A DNA stretch of 64,000 nucleotides from Xanthobacteraceae bacterium (lineage in GTDB: Bacteria; Pseudomonadota; Alphaproteobacteria; Rhizobiales; Xanthobacteraceae), in NCBI GenBank assembly GCA_019752575.1, contig JAIELW010000018.1, positions 62,001 through 126,000 on the forward strand, in the 5' to 3' direction. Under the pieces are notes generated by a model, which saw only the letters and a list, made by a program, of their open reading frames with translations, was not told where the DNA came from and did no database searches. Shown here piece by piece: positions 33,635 to 42,927 of this stretch (positions are counted from its first letter, which is position 1; the number at the start of each line of letters is the position of its first letter). Position numbers and translations under genes: made by a program.

Positions 33635-36600
33635 TCAGGATTTGGCGCGCGCGGGACGCGAAGGCGCGGGCGGCGGCGCTGCCTTGCGCAAGCCGACCCG
33701 GCGCGACACCACATAGAACACCGGCGTGAAGATCAGGCCGAACACGGTAACGCCGACCATGCCGAACACCACCGGCGTGCCGAGTGCCTGGCGCAACTCC
33801 GCGCCCGCGCCGGTCGCAAGCATCATCGGTATGGTGCCGAGAACGAAGGCGAGCGACGTCATGATGATCGGTCGCAGCCGGAGGCGCGCGGCCTCGACCG
33901 CCGCATGCAGCGCATCCTCGCCGCGATCCTCGATCTGCTTCGCGAACTCGACGATCAGGATCGCGTTCTTCGATGCCATCGCAATCAGCACGATGAAGCC
34001 GACCTGCGTGAGGATGTTGTTGTCCTGCCGCCAGATGAAAACGCCGACGATCGCCGCGATCAGGCACATCGGCACGATCAGGATGACTGCGAGCGGCAGC
34101 CGCAGGCTTTCGAACTGCGCCGCGAGCACGAGAAAAACGAACACGGTCGCGAGAATGAAGACGAAGATCGCGGTATTGCCTGCGCGATTTTGCTGGAAGG
34201 CGAGCGTCGTCCATTCGAACGAGTAGCCTTGCGGCAGCACTTCCGCAGCCAGGCGCTGCATGATCTCGATCGCCTGACCCTGGCTGTAGCCGGGCGCGGC
34301 GGCGCCATCGAGTTCCGCTGCGGGATAAAGATTGTAGCGCGGGATTCGATAGGGGCCGGACTGGTCGCGCACGGTCGTGAACGAGCCGAGCGGAACAGTC
34401 GCGCCAGCCGCATTGCGCACGCGGATTTTCAGCACGTCTTCGGTGCTCAGGCGATCGTTCGCCTCCGATTGCGCGACCACGCGAAAGGTGCGGCCGAACA
34501 GATTGAAGTCGTTGACGTAGGCCGAGCCGATATAGGTCTGCAGCGAAGAGAACACATCGGTGATGTTGACGCCCAAGAGCTGTGCCTTCTGCCGGTCGAT
34601 ATCGAGATAGAGTTGTGGCGTCTGCGTCTCGAACAGCGAGAACACTTGGGCGACCCCCTGCGTCTGCGCGGCGCGGCCCATCATCTGATAGACGACGCCC
34701 TGCAGCGCCGCGGGCCCCTGCCCTGAGCGGTCCTGAATCATCATGCGGAAGCCGCCGGCGTTGCCGATGCCCTGCACCGGCGGCGGCTGCACCACGATGG
34801 TGAGCGCCTCCTGGATCGGCGCGAGCTTCGCAAACAGCGCCTGCTGAATCCCGGTCGCCGACAGGCTCGTATTGCCGGCGCGGTCGGGAAACGGCGTGAG
34901 CACGACGAAGATCGCGCCCGAGTTCGGCGCCACCGTGAAGGTTGCGCCGGAGAAGCCGACGATGTTGATTGCGTGCTGCACGCCAGGCACTTCGAGCGCG
35001 AGTTTGGTCGCGCGCTTCATTACTTCGTCGGTGCGCCCGAGCGCGGCACCCGGCGGCAGCTGCACGGCGATGATCAGATAGCCGCGGTCTTGCTGCGGGA
35101 TGAAGCCCTGCGGCGTGCGCGAAAACTGGAACAGGCCGAAGGCAACGGTCGCGCCGTAGATGATCAGCATGATGCCGACGATGCGCACGGTGCGCGCCGC
35201 AAGCTGGTTGTAGCGCGTTGCGACCCAGTCGAAACCGTAATTGAAGTAACCGAAGAATTTCTTGAAATAGACGGCTAGCCCCTTCGGCTCCTCGCGACTG
35301 TGCGGCTTCAGCAGCAGCGCGCACATCGCTGGCGAAAGCGTCAACGACACGAGCAACGAAATCGCGGTGGCAGAAATGATCGTGAGCGCGAACTGCCGGT
35401 AGAACTGGCCGGAAATACCGGTGACGAAGGCCGCCGGAACGAACACCGCCGTCAGCACCAGCGCGATCGCGACCAGTGCGGCGCCGACCTCGTCCATCGA
35501 CTTGTGGGTCGCTTCCTTCGGCGCCATGCCGGTTTCGATGTTGCGCTCGACGTTCTCGACCACCACGATCGCATCGTCGACCACGATGCCGATGGCGAGC
35601 ACGAGGCCGAACAGCGTCAGGTTGTTGATGGTGAAGCCGAACACCGTCATCAGGAAGAAGGTCCCGATCAGCGAGATCGGGATCGCCAGAATCGGGATCA
35701 CCGCCGCGCGCCAGGTTTGCAGGAACAGCACGACGACAAGGATCACGAGTACGATGGCCTCTAACATCGTCTCGACGACCGCGTTCACCGACTCCGAGAT
35801 GAATTGCGTGGGATCGTAGATGATGTCGTATTTGACGCCGGGCGGCAGCCGCTCGCCGAGCTGCTTCATCGTGTTGCGAATGGCGGTCGCGGTCGAAAGC
35901 GCGTTCGAGCCGGGACGCTGGAAGATCGCGAGCGCGACGGCTTCGTTGTCGTTGAGATAAGAGTTCGAGCCGTAATCCTGTGCAGCCAACTCGATCCGCG
36001 CGACGTCTTTTAAGAGCACGACGGCGTTCGCGGTCGTCTTGATGACGATATTGGCGAATTCTTCCGGCGTGGCGAGACGCCCTTGCGTCGTTACCGCGAT
36101 CTGGAATTCGCGGCGCTCATCGACCGGCGGCGCATTCAGAACGCCGGAGGCGACCTGTACGTTCTGCCGCTGCATCGCCGCGACCACGTCGTTCGCGGTC
36201 AAACCCAGCGTGTGCAGGCGGCCCGGATCGAGCCACACGCGCATCGCATAATCGCGGCTGCCGAACACGGTGATCGAGCCGACGCCATCGACGCGCGTCA
36301 GCACGTCCTTGATCTCGAGGTTGGCGTAATTCGAAATGAACAGGCTGTCGCGTGTTTTATCGGGCGAGTAGAGATGCACGATCAGCATGAGATCGGGCGA
36401 GGACTTCGTCACCGTCACGCCGATGTTGCGCACTTCCTGCGGCAGGCGCGGGTTCGCGATCGCGACGCGGTTCTGCACCTGTACCTGCGCCTGATCGAGA
36501 TTGGTGCCGATGTCGAAGGTAACCTGGATCGTGAAGCGGCCGTCGGCGGTTGCATTCGAAGACATGTACAACATGCCTTCCACGCCGTTGATCTGTTCCT

Positions 36601-36802
36601 CAATGGGCGCGACGACCGTGGTCGCGACCGTCTCCGCATTCGCACCGGGATACTGGCCGGAGACGTTGATCACCGGCGGCGCGATTTCCGGATACTGCGC
36701 AACCGGCAGCCGGACGAAGCTCACCGCGCCGAGAATCACGATGATGATCGAGACGACGGACGCGAAGATCGGCCGGTTGATGAAAAAGTGCGAAATACCC
36801 AC
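33635..36802 (-). CDS. RND efflux pump, AcrB/MexB (HAE1) type
   Basis: A 1055-residue RND transporter, the normal length for an HAE1 pump. It starts MGISHFFINRPIFASVVSIIIVILG; helix 4 contains the proton-relay pair in GIVVDDAIVVVENVERN (near residues 407-408), and the relay Lys is in ASKNAILIVEFAKQ (near 943). The QDRGYL segment and the FGRTFRVVAQSEANDRLS motif are typical of drug pumps. It works with the adaptor encoded 15 bases upstream. No TolC-type outer-membrane gene is adjacent, so an unlinked channel must serve. The CoxL-like gene follows. Confidence 0.93.
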   Translation of the reverse strand: MGISHFFINRPIFASVVSIIIVILGAVSFVRLPVAQYPEIAPPVINVSGQYPGANAETVATTVVAPIEEQINGVEGMLYMSSNATADGRFTIQVTFDIGTNLDQAQVQVQNRVAIANPRLPQEVRNIGVTVTKSSPDLMLIVHLYSPDKTRDSLFISNYANLEIKDVLTRVDGVGSITVFGSRDYAMRVWLDPGRLHTLGLTANDVVAAMQRQNVQVASGVLNAPPVDERREFQIAVTTQGRLATPEEFANIVIKTTANAVVLLKDVARIELAAQDYGSNSYLNDNEAVALAIFQRPGSNALSTATAIRNTMKQLGERLPPGVKYDIIYDPTQFISESVNAVVETMLEAIVLVILVVVLFLQTWRAAVIPILAIPISLIGTFFLMTVFGFTINNLTLFGLVLAIGIVVDDAIVVVENVERNIETGMAPKEATHKSMDEVGAALVAIALVLTAVFVPAAFVTGISGQFYRQFALTIISATAISLLVSLTLSPAMCALLLKPHSREEPKGLAVYFKKFFGYFNYGFDWVATRYNQLAARTVRIVGIMLIIYGATVAFGLFQFSRTPQGFIPQQDRGYLIIAVQLPPGAALGRTDEVMKRATKLALEVPGVQHAINIVGFSGATFTVAPNSGAIFVVLTPFPDRAGNTSLSATGIQQALFAKLAPIQEALTIVVQPPPVQGIGNAGGFRMMIQDRSGQGPAALQGVVYQMMGRAAQTQGVAQVFSLFETQTPQLYLDIDRQKAQLLGVNITDVFSSLQTYIGSAYVNDFNLFGRTFRVVAQSEANDRLSTEDVLKIRVRNAAGATVPLGSFTTVRDQSGPYRIPRYNLYPAAELDGAAAPGYSQGQAIEIMQRLAAEVLPQGYSFEWTTLAFQQNRAGNTAIFVFILATVFVFLVLAAQFESLRLPLAVILIVPMCLIAAIVGVFIWRQDNNILTQVGFIVLIAMASKNAILIVEFAKQIEDRGEDALHAAVEAARLRLRPIIMTSLAFVLGTIPMMLATGAGAELRQALGTPVVFGMVGVTVFGLIFTPVFYVVSRRVGLRKAAPPPAPSRPARAKS

Positions 36803-36817
36803 GCGCCTGCGCTCCGC

Positions 36818-37990
36818 CTATTTCTTTTGCTGCTGCTGTTTCTGGGCGGCGGCCTTCTGCTCTTCTTCCGTCATCGGAGTCACCTTGATACCCGCCCGCG
36901 CGCGCATCAGCCCGTTGACGATCACGCGGTCCTCGGGATCGAGACCGCTGCGGATCACACGCAGGTTGCCCTGCAATGCGCCAAGCTCTACGTATTTCTG
37001 GCGGACCGTGTTTTCCGCATCGACCACATAGACGAACTTGCGGATCTGCTCGGTGCCGATCGCGGCATCCGGCACGAGCATCGCCTCGTATTCGGGCGAG
37101 CCAGGTACGCGAATTCTTCCGAACATGCCCGGCGTGAACAATGCCGTCGCGTTCGCGAACTGCGCGCGGCCGCGGATCGTGCCGGAACTCGTGTCGATCA
37201 CGTTATCGACGAAGTCGATGGTGCCTTTGTGTTCGAACGATTTCTCGTCGAGCAACCGCAATTCGGCGGGAAGCTTCGTGCCCCGCTCGTCGGCACGGCC
37301 CGTCTGCGTGGCGATGCGCTGGTAGCGCAGGTACGACGCTTCATCGAAAGAGAACTCGAAGCGGATCGGATCGATGGAAACGATGGTCGAAAGCAACGTG
37401 GTCGAACCCGTGATCGTCCCCGTGACGAGGTTGCCTGGCGAAACGCGCCGGTCGCCGATGCGGCCAGAGACGGGCGCGCGCAGCTCGGTGAATTCGAGAT
37501 TGAGTTCGGCGGTTTTCAACGCGGCTTCCGCCGCCTGCAAGGCGGCGTCCGCCGCACGCTTCGCCTGCACGCGCTGGTCGTACAGCGCTTCGGCGATCGT
37601 CTTCTGCTGCAACAGCGTTTCCGCGCGCGAAAGATCGGCTGCCGTGAGATCGGCCTGCGATTTCGCGCGGGCGAGATCGGCACGCGCCTGGTCGACCGCG
37701 GCCTTGAACGGACGTTGATCGACCGTGAACAAGAGATCGCCGGCCTTCACGAGCTGGCCGTCGGTGAAGTGAACCTTTTCGAGGTAGCCGGAAACGCGCG
37801 CACGGATTTCAACCGAGTCGACCGCAATGAAGCGGCCGACATATTCGTCGCGGTCGACGAGCTTCTGGCGGACCGGATTGGCGACGGTCACCTGCGGTCC
37901 GGGCGGCGCGGGAGGCGCGCTCTGGCCGCAGCCGGTAAGTAAAAGGGCCAAAGAAATGGCGGCGCCGAGGGCCGCGTTCGGGCGGTACAT
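36818..37990 (-). CDS. RND efflux periplasmic adaptor (AcrA/MexA type), lipoprotein
   Basis: A 390-residue membrane-fusion protein. The signal peptide ends in lipobox LLTGC (acylated Cys21), followed by the beta-barrel/lipoyl halves (GYLEKVHFTDGQLVKAGDLLFTVDQRPF, and ELRAPVSGRIGDRRVSPGNLVTG). Between them is an alpha-helical hairpin (AVDQARADLARAKSQADLTAADLSRAETLLQQKTIAE). It ends in a Gln/Lys-rich tail (EEQKAAAQKQQQQKK). It connects the RND pump to the outer-membrane channel. It is first in the adaptor-pump pair and is preceded by an 80-base gap after murJ. No TetR-type repressor gene is beside it. Confidence 0.92.
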   Translation of the reverse strand: MYRPNAALGAAISLALLLTGCGQSAPPAPPGPQVTVANPVRQKLVDRDEYVGRFIAVDSVEIRARVSGYLEKVHFTDGQLVKAGDLLFTVDQRPFKAAVDQARADLARAKSQADLTAADLSRAETLLQQKTIAEALYDQRVQAKRAADAALQAAEAALKTAELNLEFTELRAPVSGRIGDRRVSPGNLVTGTITGSTTLLSTIVSIDPIRFEFSFDEASYLRYQRIATQTGRADERGTKLPAELRLLDEKSFEHKGTIDFVDNVIDTSSGTIRGRAQFANATALFTPGMFGRIRVPGSPEYEAMLVPDAAIGTEQIRKFVYVVDAENTVRQKYVELGALQGNLRVIRSGLDPEDRVIVNGLMRARAGIKVTPMTEEEQKAAAQKQQQQKK

Positions 37991-38070
37991 GGATTGGCTC
38001 TGGCAATGGCGGATCGGCAGATTTCTTACACCGGGGGGACCGCTTAGTCACATGCGCCCCGCGCATACGG

Positions 38071-39618
38071 CTACTCAGGGTTTGCCGCCGGCTCCGCGCT
38101 TTTGAGGAGGCCGCGCAGCCATCGGCGCCCCAGAAGCATCCAGATCGATGCGAGATAAATCGCGCCGCCGAAGGCTGTCAGCGCAAGAAGCAGCGCCTCG
38201 TCGCGAAGCGATGTCATCTTCGCGAAATGTGGCGCTAGAAACATCGCTCCGAAGAACAAGACGGCGGCGAGAATAATTCCGGCGGCGATGAGTCGCACGG
38301 AATTTCCAATGGTGTTTTCGCCGGGCTTGGCAAAACCGCGCCGCTTCGCAAACCAGATCAGCAGCATGAGATTGAGCCACGCGCCCGCGGCGGTCGCGAG
38401 CGCAAGACCGGCCTGTGCGAGCGGCGCCATGAGCGCGATTTTGAGTGCGATGTTGAGCGCGACACCGAGAAGCGCCGCGATCACCGGTGTCGTGGTGTCG
38501 CCGCGCGCGTGGAATGGCGCCACGAAGCTGCGCATCAGCACGAAGGGAATGAGCCCCGTCGCATAGGCAGCCAGCGTCTGGCCCGCCGCGGCCGCGTCGG
38601 CAGCGGTGAACGCACCGCGCGCGAACAGCGCACGCATGATGAGTTCGGGAATGACAAGCGAGGCCGCCGCGCACGGCACGGCGAGTAGCAACGCAAATTC
38701 GATAGCTCTGCCCTGTGAAGCTGCCGCCGCCTTCTCGTCGCCCGCAGCTAAGCGCCGCGCCATCTCGGGCAGAAGCACGGTGCCGACCGCGATACCGACG
38801 ACGCCGATCGGAAGCTGGTGAATGCGGTCCGCGTAGTAGAGCGCGGAGAGAGCGCCGGCCGGAAGAAATGTCGCGATGATTGTGTCGGCAAACAACGCGA
38901 GCTGCACCCCGCCCGCGCCGACGATTGCAGGTCCCAGCGCTTTCAGGAATTTCTTCGTCGGCTCGTCGAGCTTCGGAATTTTCAGGCGCAGGCCGAAGCC
39001 GTTCTTTTCGGCGTCGCCTGCGACCAGCGCGAGTTGCAGAATGCCCGCGATCAAAACGCCCCACGCCGCGGCATGCCCGGCGGTGGGAAACAGCGCGGCA
39101 TAGGTTAGTGTTCCAATCATCGCGAGGTTCAGAAGCACCGGCGCGCCGGCCGCGCTCGCGAAACGGTTGTTCGCGTTCAGCGTGCCCGCGATCAGGCTCT
39201 CAATCGAAATCAGCGCGAGATAAGGAAACGTGATCCGCGTCAGCGCCACCGCAAGCTCGAAGCGCGAAGCATCGAGCCCCGGCGCGAGCAACCGCACGAC
39301 TTCCGGCGTGTAGATCAGCGCGGCGGCGAGCAGCACGGCCTGCAATACGATCATTGCGAGCGCGAGACGATCAGCGAAGGTCCGCGCAGCTAATTTTCCG
39401 TTCTGTTCGAGCGTGCGCGCGTAGGCGGGAACGAAGGCGGCAGCGAACGCGCCTTCGGCGAAAATCGCGCGGAAATGATTGGGGAGGCGGAAGGCCACGA
39501 GAAATGCGTCGGCGATCGGCCCCGCGCCGAGCACCGCCGCCATCACGACGTCGCGGATAAATCCGGTGATGCGCGAGAACAGCGTAAAGCCGCCGACGGT
39601 GAAGAAGCGCCGGATCAT
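38071..39618 (-). CDS. murJ: Lipid II flippase MurJ
   Basis: A 515-residue MOP-superfamily protein with about fourteen helices. The N-terminus FTLFSRITGFIRDVVMAAVLGAGPIADAFLVAFRLPNHFRAIFAEGAFAAAFVPAY is diagnostic of MurJ, including the Arg residues of the central cavity (Arg16, Arg21) and the AEGAF motif. GTVLLPEMARRLA and FHARGDTTTPV follow. It flips lipid II to the periplasm for peptidoglycan assembly. The gene sits between the sugar aminotransferase gene and the efflux genes, with a GC-rich repeat just upstream; it is usually monocistronic or near mutS in this group. Confidence 0.94.
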   Translation of the reverse strand: MIRRFFTVGGFTLFSRITGFIRDVVMAAVLGAGPIADAFLVAFRLPNHFRAIFAEGAFAAAFVPAYARTLEQNGKLAARTFADRLALAMIVLQAVLLAAALIYTPEVVRLLAPGLDASRFELAVALTRITFPYLALISIESLIAGTLNANNRFASAAGAPVLLNLAMIGTLTYAALFPTAGHAAAWGVLIAGILQLALVAGDAEKNGFGLRLKIPKLDEPTKKFLKALGPAIVGAGGVQLALFADTIIATFLPAGALSALYYADRIHQLPIGVVGIAVGTVLLPEMARRLAAGDEKAAAASQGRAIEFALLLAVPCAAASLVIPELIMRALFARGAFTAADAAAAGQTLAAYATGLIPFVLMRSFVAPFHARGDTTTPVIAALLGVALNIALKIALMAPLAQAGLALATAAGAWLNLMLLIWFAKRRGFAKPGENTIGNSVRLIAAGIILAAVLFFGAMFLAPHFAKMTSLRDEALLLALTAFGGAIYLASIWMLLGRRWLRGLLKSAEPAANPE

Positions 39619-39641
39619 GCACGCGCTCGCAAAGGCAGAGA

Positions 39642-39785
39642 GGAATTTTCCCTCCCCCTCACCCGGTTGCTTTGCTCCCTACGGTCGCAAACCAACCCAC
39701 CCTCTCCCCCTCCCGTTTGGGAGGGGGAGAGGGAAAAGGGTGATCGAGCGCAAGCGAGATCGCCCGCGGGTGAGGGGGTGGGTAA
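39642..39785. repeat. GC-rich repeat, copy B with a perfect 15-bp hairpin
   Basis: Contains an exact inverted repeat, arms at 39700-39714 (CCCTCTCCCCCTCCC) and 39719-39733, with the loop GTTT, followed by AAAA. Outer parts (TTTCCCTCCCCCTCACCCG and CGGGTGAGGGGGTGGG) also pair. It lies between murJ and the aminotransferase gene and looks able to stop transcription on either strand. It is related to the copies near 10.2 and 45 kb. Confidence 0.72.
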
Positions 39786-39823
39786 AGAAGAAAAGTAGAT
39801 TGGTTCGCGAATTGCGCGACGGA

Positions 39824-40957
39824 TCAGCCGAGCGCCTCGCGCACCGCCGCGATCACGCGATCCTGCGTCGGCTCGTCGAGATAGGGATGCATCGGCAGCG
39901 AAATCACTTCGGCAGCGAGCTTGTCCGTGACCGGCAGGCCGTTGCCCGCGACCGGATAGCGCTTGTAGGGCTCCTGCCGGTGCAGGGGCTTCGGGTAATA
40001 GATCGCGGTCGGCACGCCGCGCGTGGACAGCACGGCGGCCAGCGCATCGCGCTTTTCGACTCGGATCGTGTATTGCGCCCATACCGAACCATAGCCTGAC
40101 GCGACTTCCGGCACGATGGCAACGTCCTTGAGGCCGGCCGCATAGCGGGCGGCGATACGGTTACGCGCCTCGATCTCGTCCGGGAAGATTTTCAGCTTCT
40201 CGATCAACACCGCGGCCTGAATGGTGTCGAGGCGTCCGGTCATGCCGATGCGGACGTTGTCGTATTTATCAGCGCCCTGTCCGTGCACCCGGATCGAGCG
40301 CAGGATTTCCGCGAGCTTGTCGTCGTCGGTGAAGACCGCGCCGCCGTCGCCGTAGCAGCCCAAGGGTTTCGCCGGGAAAAAGCTCGTGGTCGTCAGCAGG
40401 GCCTGTGTGCCGACGCGCTTGCCTTTGTAGGTTGCGCCGAACGACTGCGCGGCGTCGGAAATCACGAACATGCCTTCGCGCTTGGCGATCGCGGCGACCG
40501 CGTCGAGATCGGCCGGCTGGCCGAACAGATCGACCGGAATGATCGCCTTAAGCTTTAAGCCCGCGCGCTTTGCATCCGCGATCGCGCGGTCGAGGCTCGC
40601 GAGGTCCATGTTGAAGGACTTTTCATCGACATCGACGAAGATCGGAGACGCGCCGACGCAGACCACGGCTTCGGCGGTCGCGCAGAACGTAAACGACGGG
40701 CAGAACACCGCGTCGCCGGGACCGGCACCCGTCGCCATCAGCGCCATGATCAGCGCATCGGTGCCGTTCGAGCAGGAGATCGTGTGGCGCGCGCCGCAGA
40801 ATGCCGAAAGATCGGCCTCAAGCTGGCGCACCTCCGGACCCATGATGAACTGGCAATGCGCGAGAACTTTCGCCACCGCGTCGTCGATGCTTTTGCCAAG
40901 GCGCTTGCGCTGCGCGGCGATGTCGATGAACGGAATGGGAGCCTGATCGGCGCGCAT
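39824..40957 (-). CDS. DegT/DnrJ/EryC1/StrS-family sugar aminotransferase (WbpE-like)
   Basis: A 377-residue PLP enzyme. It starts IPFIDIAAQRKRLGKSIDDAVAKVLAHCQFIMGPEV; the PLP region includes SCSNGTDALIMALMATG, SDAAQSFGATYKGKRVGT and SFFPAKPLGCYGDGGAVFT, with the Schiff-base Lys at about 196. It resembles WbpE, which aminates UDP-3-keto-GlcNAcA. The preceding gene in the same direction is a WlbA/WbpB-like dehydrogenase, its expected partner. The ATG at 40957 is 33 bases after that gene's stop. Together they make a 3-amino sugar nucleotide, presumably for an O-antigen or capsule. Confidence 0.87.
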   Translation of the reverse strand: MRADQAPIPFIDIAAQRKRLGKSIDDAVAKVLAHCQFIMGPEVRQLEADLSAFCGARHTISCSNGTDALIMALMATGAGPGDAVFCPSFTFCATAEAVVCVGASPIFVDVDEKSFNMDLASLDRAIADAKRAGLKLKAIIPVDLFGQPADLDAVAAIAKREGMFVISDAAQSFGATYKGKRVGTQALLTTTSFFPAKPLGCYGDGGAVFTDDDKLAEILRSIRVHGQGADKYDNVRIGMTGRLDTIQAAVLIEKLKIFPDEIEARNRIAARYAAGLKDVAIVPEVASGYGSVWAQYTIRVEKRDALAAVLSTRGVPTAIYYPKPLHRQEPYKRYPVAGNGLPVTDKLAAEVISLPMHPYLDEPTQDRVIAAVREALG

Positions 40958-40989
40958 GTGCTGATTCACGAATTCGATCCCGGAGAAAT

Positions 40990-41985
40990 TCAGCCGACGA
41001 CTTTGCGCGGTGCGCGGCGGAACGCCGGATGCGGGTCGGCAAGACAGCGGATCGCGATCTCGAGCGAGGCGACGCCCTCTTCGCCGGTGACGGCGGGCTT
41101 CTTGGTGCCGCGCACCGCATCGACGAACGCCATGAGTTCGGCGCGCAGCGGCTCGGTGTGGCCGACCGAAAGATGGCGCATGCCGTAGGAGCCGTCCTTC
41201 TGGAAGCCGAAGCACTCGGTCACCGTGCGGGTGAGCAAATCCGCCATGATATACTTGTCGCGGGTCGCGACCTGCACGTTGCGCGCCTTGAACGGCGTCA
41301 GCCAGTTGGTGTTGATGTGCGCAAGCACGCCGTTCGCGGTACGGAACTGCAAGAGCGCAATGTCTTCGCGCTCGGCGATCACCGAAGAAATCTGCGGCTG
41401 CACCTCCGCGATTTCGGATTCGGTGAACCAGCGAATGAGATCGATGTCGTGAACGGCGAGATCGATGACGACGCCGACATCCGACATGCGCGGCGGGAAC
41501 GGGCCCACGCGCGTAATCCCGATCGAAAGAATTTCCTCGCCTGCGACCGCCTGCTTGATCGCCTGCACCGCCGGATTGAAGCGCTCGACATGACCGACGA
41601 CAAGGGTCACGCCGTTGCGCGCGGCAGCGGTGACGATCTCGCGGCCCTGCTCGACCGTGGTCGCGATCGGCTTCTCGACGAGGAGTGCTACGCCCGCGTC
41701 GATTAATTCGAGCGAAATCTGGTGATGAAGATGCGTGGGCGCCGCAACGATGACGGCATCCACTTTGCGCGCGATCAGTTCTTTGTGGTCGGCGAGAACT
41801 TCGGCGCCTTCCGCCTGTCCGGCTGCCTGCGAAGCGCGTCCCGCGTCCGGGTCGGCGACACCGACCAGTTCCACGCCGGGAAGTTCGGAAAGGACACGCG
41901 CGTGATTGCGGCCCATGACACCGGCGCCGATGACGCCGACCCGAAGATTGCGCTCAGGCGCGCTAGACACTTTGCTGGACGCCAC
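40990..41985 (-). CDS. Gfo/Idh/MocA-family dehydrogenase (WlbA/WbpB-like)
   Basis: A 331-residue NAD-dependent sugar dehydrogenase. The dinucleotide motif is RVGVIGAGVMGRNHARVLSELPG; the catalytic motif is ALLVEKPIATTVEQG (Lys of EKP), followed by VGHVERFNPAV and DLAVHDIDLIRWFTESE with the conserved Asp and His. It matches enzymes that oxidise UDP-GlcNAcA at C3. It is the first gene of a pair with the WbpE-like aminotransferase. The acetyltransferase (WbpD) and epimerase (WbpI) needed for UDP-ManNAc3NAcA are not in the window, so the final sugar is uncertain. Confidence 0.83.
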   Translation of the reverse strand: MASSKVSSAPERNLRVGVIGAGVMGRNHARVLSELPGVELVGVADPDAGRASQAAGQAEGAEVLADHKELIARKVDAVIVAAPTHLHHQISLELIDAGVALLVEKPIATTVEQGREIVTAAARNGVTLVVGHVERFNPAVQAIKQAVAGEEILSIGITRVGPFPPRMSDVGVVIDLAVHDIDLIRWFTESEIAEVQPQISSVIAEREDIALLQFRTANGVLAHINTNWLTPFKARNVQVATRDKYIMADLLTRTVTECFGFQKDGSYGMRHLSVGHTEPLRAELMAFVDAVRGTKKPAVTGEEGVASLEIAIRCLADPHPAFRRAPRKVVG

Positions 41986-42090
41986 AGTGAACCCCTCAAA
42001 ATCCCCTGACCGTGAAGCGTGGCTTACCCCGCCCCTCCAGAGGCCGGAACCCCTTAAGGCTCACAATTCATGTCCTAGGGTTACAGCGCC

Positions 42091-42846
42091 TTATTCTGCG
42101 GCGGTCTGGCTGATTTTTGCTGTGGGAAGGTCCAGTCCGGCCGCCAGCGTGTCGTCACGGAACGCCTTCACGCCATCGAGCGAGAGATCGGCGGCGGACT
42201 TGGTGCCGAGCGCCTTTAACTTTTTCAGGATGTCGGCGGGCGCGGTGATGATGTGTGCGCCCATGTCGTTCGCCTCGATCACGTTCCAGACCTCGCGGGT
42301 CGAGGCCCAGATCACTTCCACATTCTTCGCCGCGTTCGCGAGTTTCACCGCAAGCGACACGGCAGGCTTGTAGTCGATGCCGAGATCGGCGAGGCGGCCC
42401 GCGAAAACGGAGGTGCAGCCGGGCGCATTACCTGCGAGCGCCGCGGTCGCGCGCTCGACCTGCTCCTCGGTGCAGAGCACGGTGACGTTGATCTTCACGC
42501 CGTCCTTGGAGAGCGAGCGGATCGCGTCGTAGAGCGTCTCGCCGCGCGTGTTGATGACCGGCAGCTTCACATAGACGTTCTTGCCCCAGGTCGTGATCAG
42601 CCGCGCCTGCGCGATCATTTCCGGAATGTCGTCGGAGAGCACCTCGAACGAAATGTGCCGGTCAGGCACGGCCGCGACCAGATCGCGCGCATAGGCCTCG
42701 TAGTCGTTGACCCCCGCCTTCTTCAAGAGCGACGGGTTGGTGGTGAAGCCCGCGATGTACTTCTGCTTCGCCATCTCCACGATCTGCGCCTTTTCGGCGC
42801 CGTCCGTGAACAGCTTGATTTTCAGCGACTCGAGCGTGCGGGTCAT
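42091..42846 (-). CDS. Transaldolase (small type)
   Basis: A 251-residue TIM-barrel aldolase. The N-terminal IKLFTDGAEKAQIVEM and GFTTNPSLLKKAG match the transaldolase signature, and the Schiff-base Lys is Lys94 in GKNVYVKLPVINTRGE. It is smaller than classical TalB and close to the TalC/Fsa-type group; whether it acts as transaldolase or fructose-6-phosphate aldolase is unsettled. ATG 42846 is used because it begins the barrel. It is divergent from the LpcC-like gene with 81 bases between. Its place among cell-envelope genes may be accidental. Confidence 0.87.
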   Translation of the reverse strand: MTRTLESLKIKLFTDGAEKAQIVEMAKQKYIAGFTTNPSLLKKAGVNDYEAYARDLVAAVPDRHISFEVLSDDIPEMIAQARLITTWGKNVYVKLPVINTRGETLYDAIRSLSKDGVKINVTVLCTEEQVERATAALAGNAPGCTSVFAGRLADLGIDYKPAVSLAVKLANAAKNVEVIWASTREVWNVIEANDMGAHIITAPADILKKLKALGTKSAADLSLDGVKAFRDDTLAAGLDLPTAKISQTAAE

Positions 42847-42927
42847 CGTGGTCAATCCTAGCAATCCTTGCGCTTCGTCCGAAATCAGGGCAATCGGTCC
42901 CGTCCTCATCCATAACCAAATCCCGGC

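Noticed and set aside
32338-33729. A 463-codon plus-strand frame opposite the orphan CoxL
   Set aside because: Antisense to a well-conserved molybdopterin subunit; no domain in the product.
36083-37942. A 619-codon open frame on the plus strand opposite the RND adaptor and the pump N-terminus
   Set aside because: It is antisense to two clearly recognisable genes. Its product is full of Arg, Asp and His repeats without a fold, as expected from the complement of GC-rich codons.
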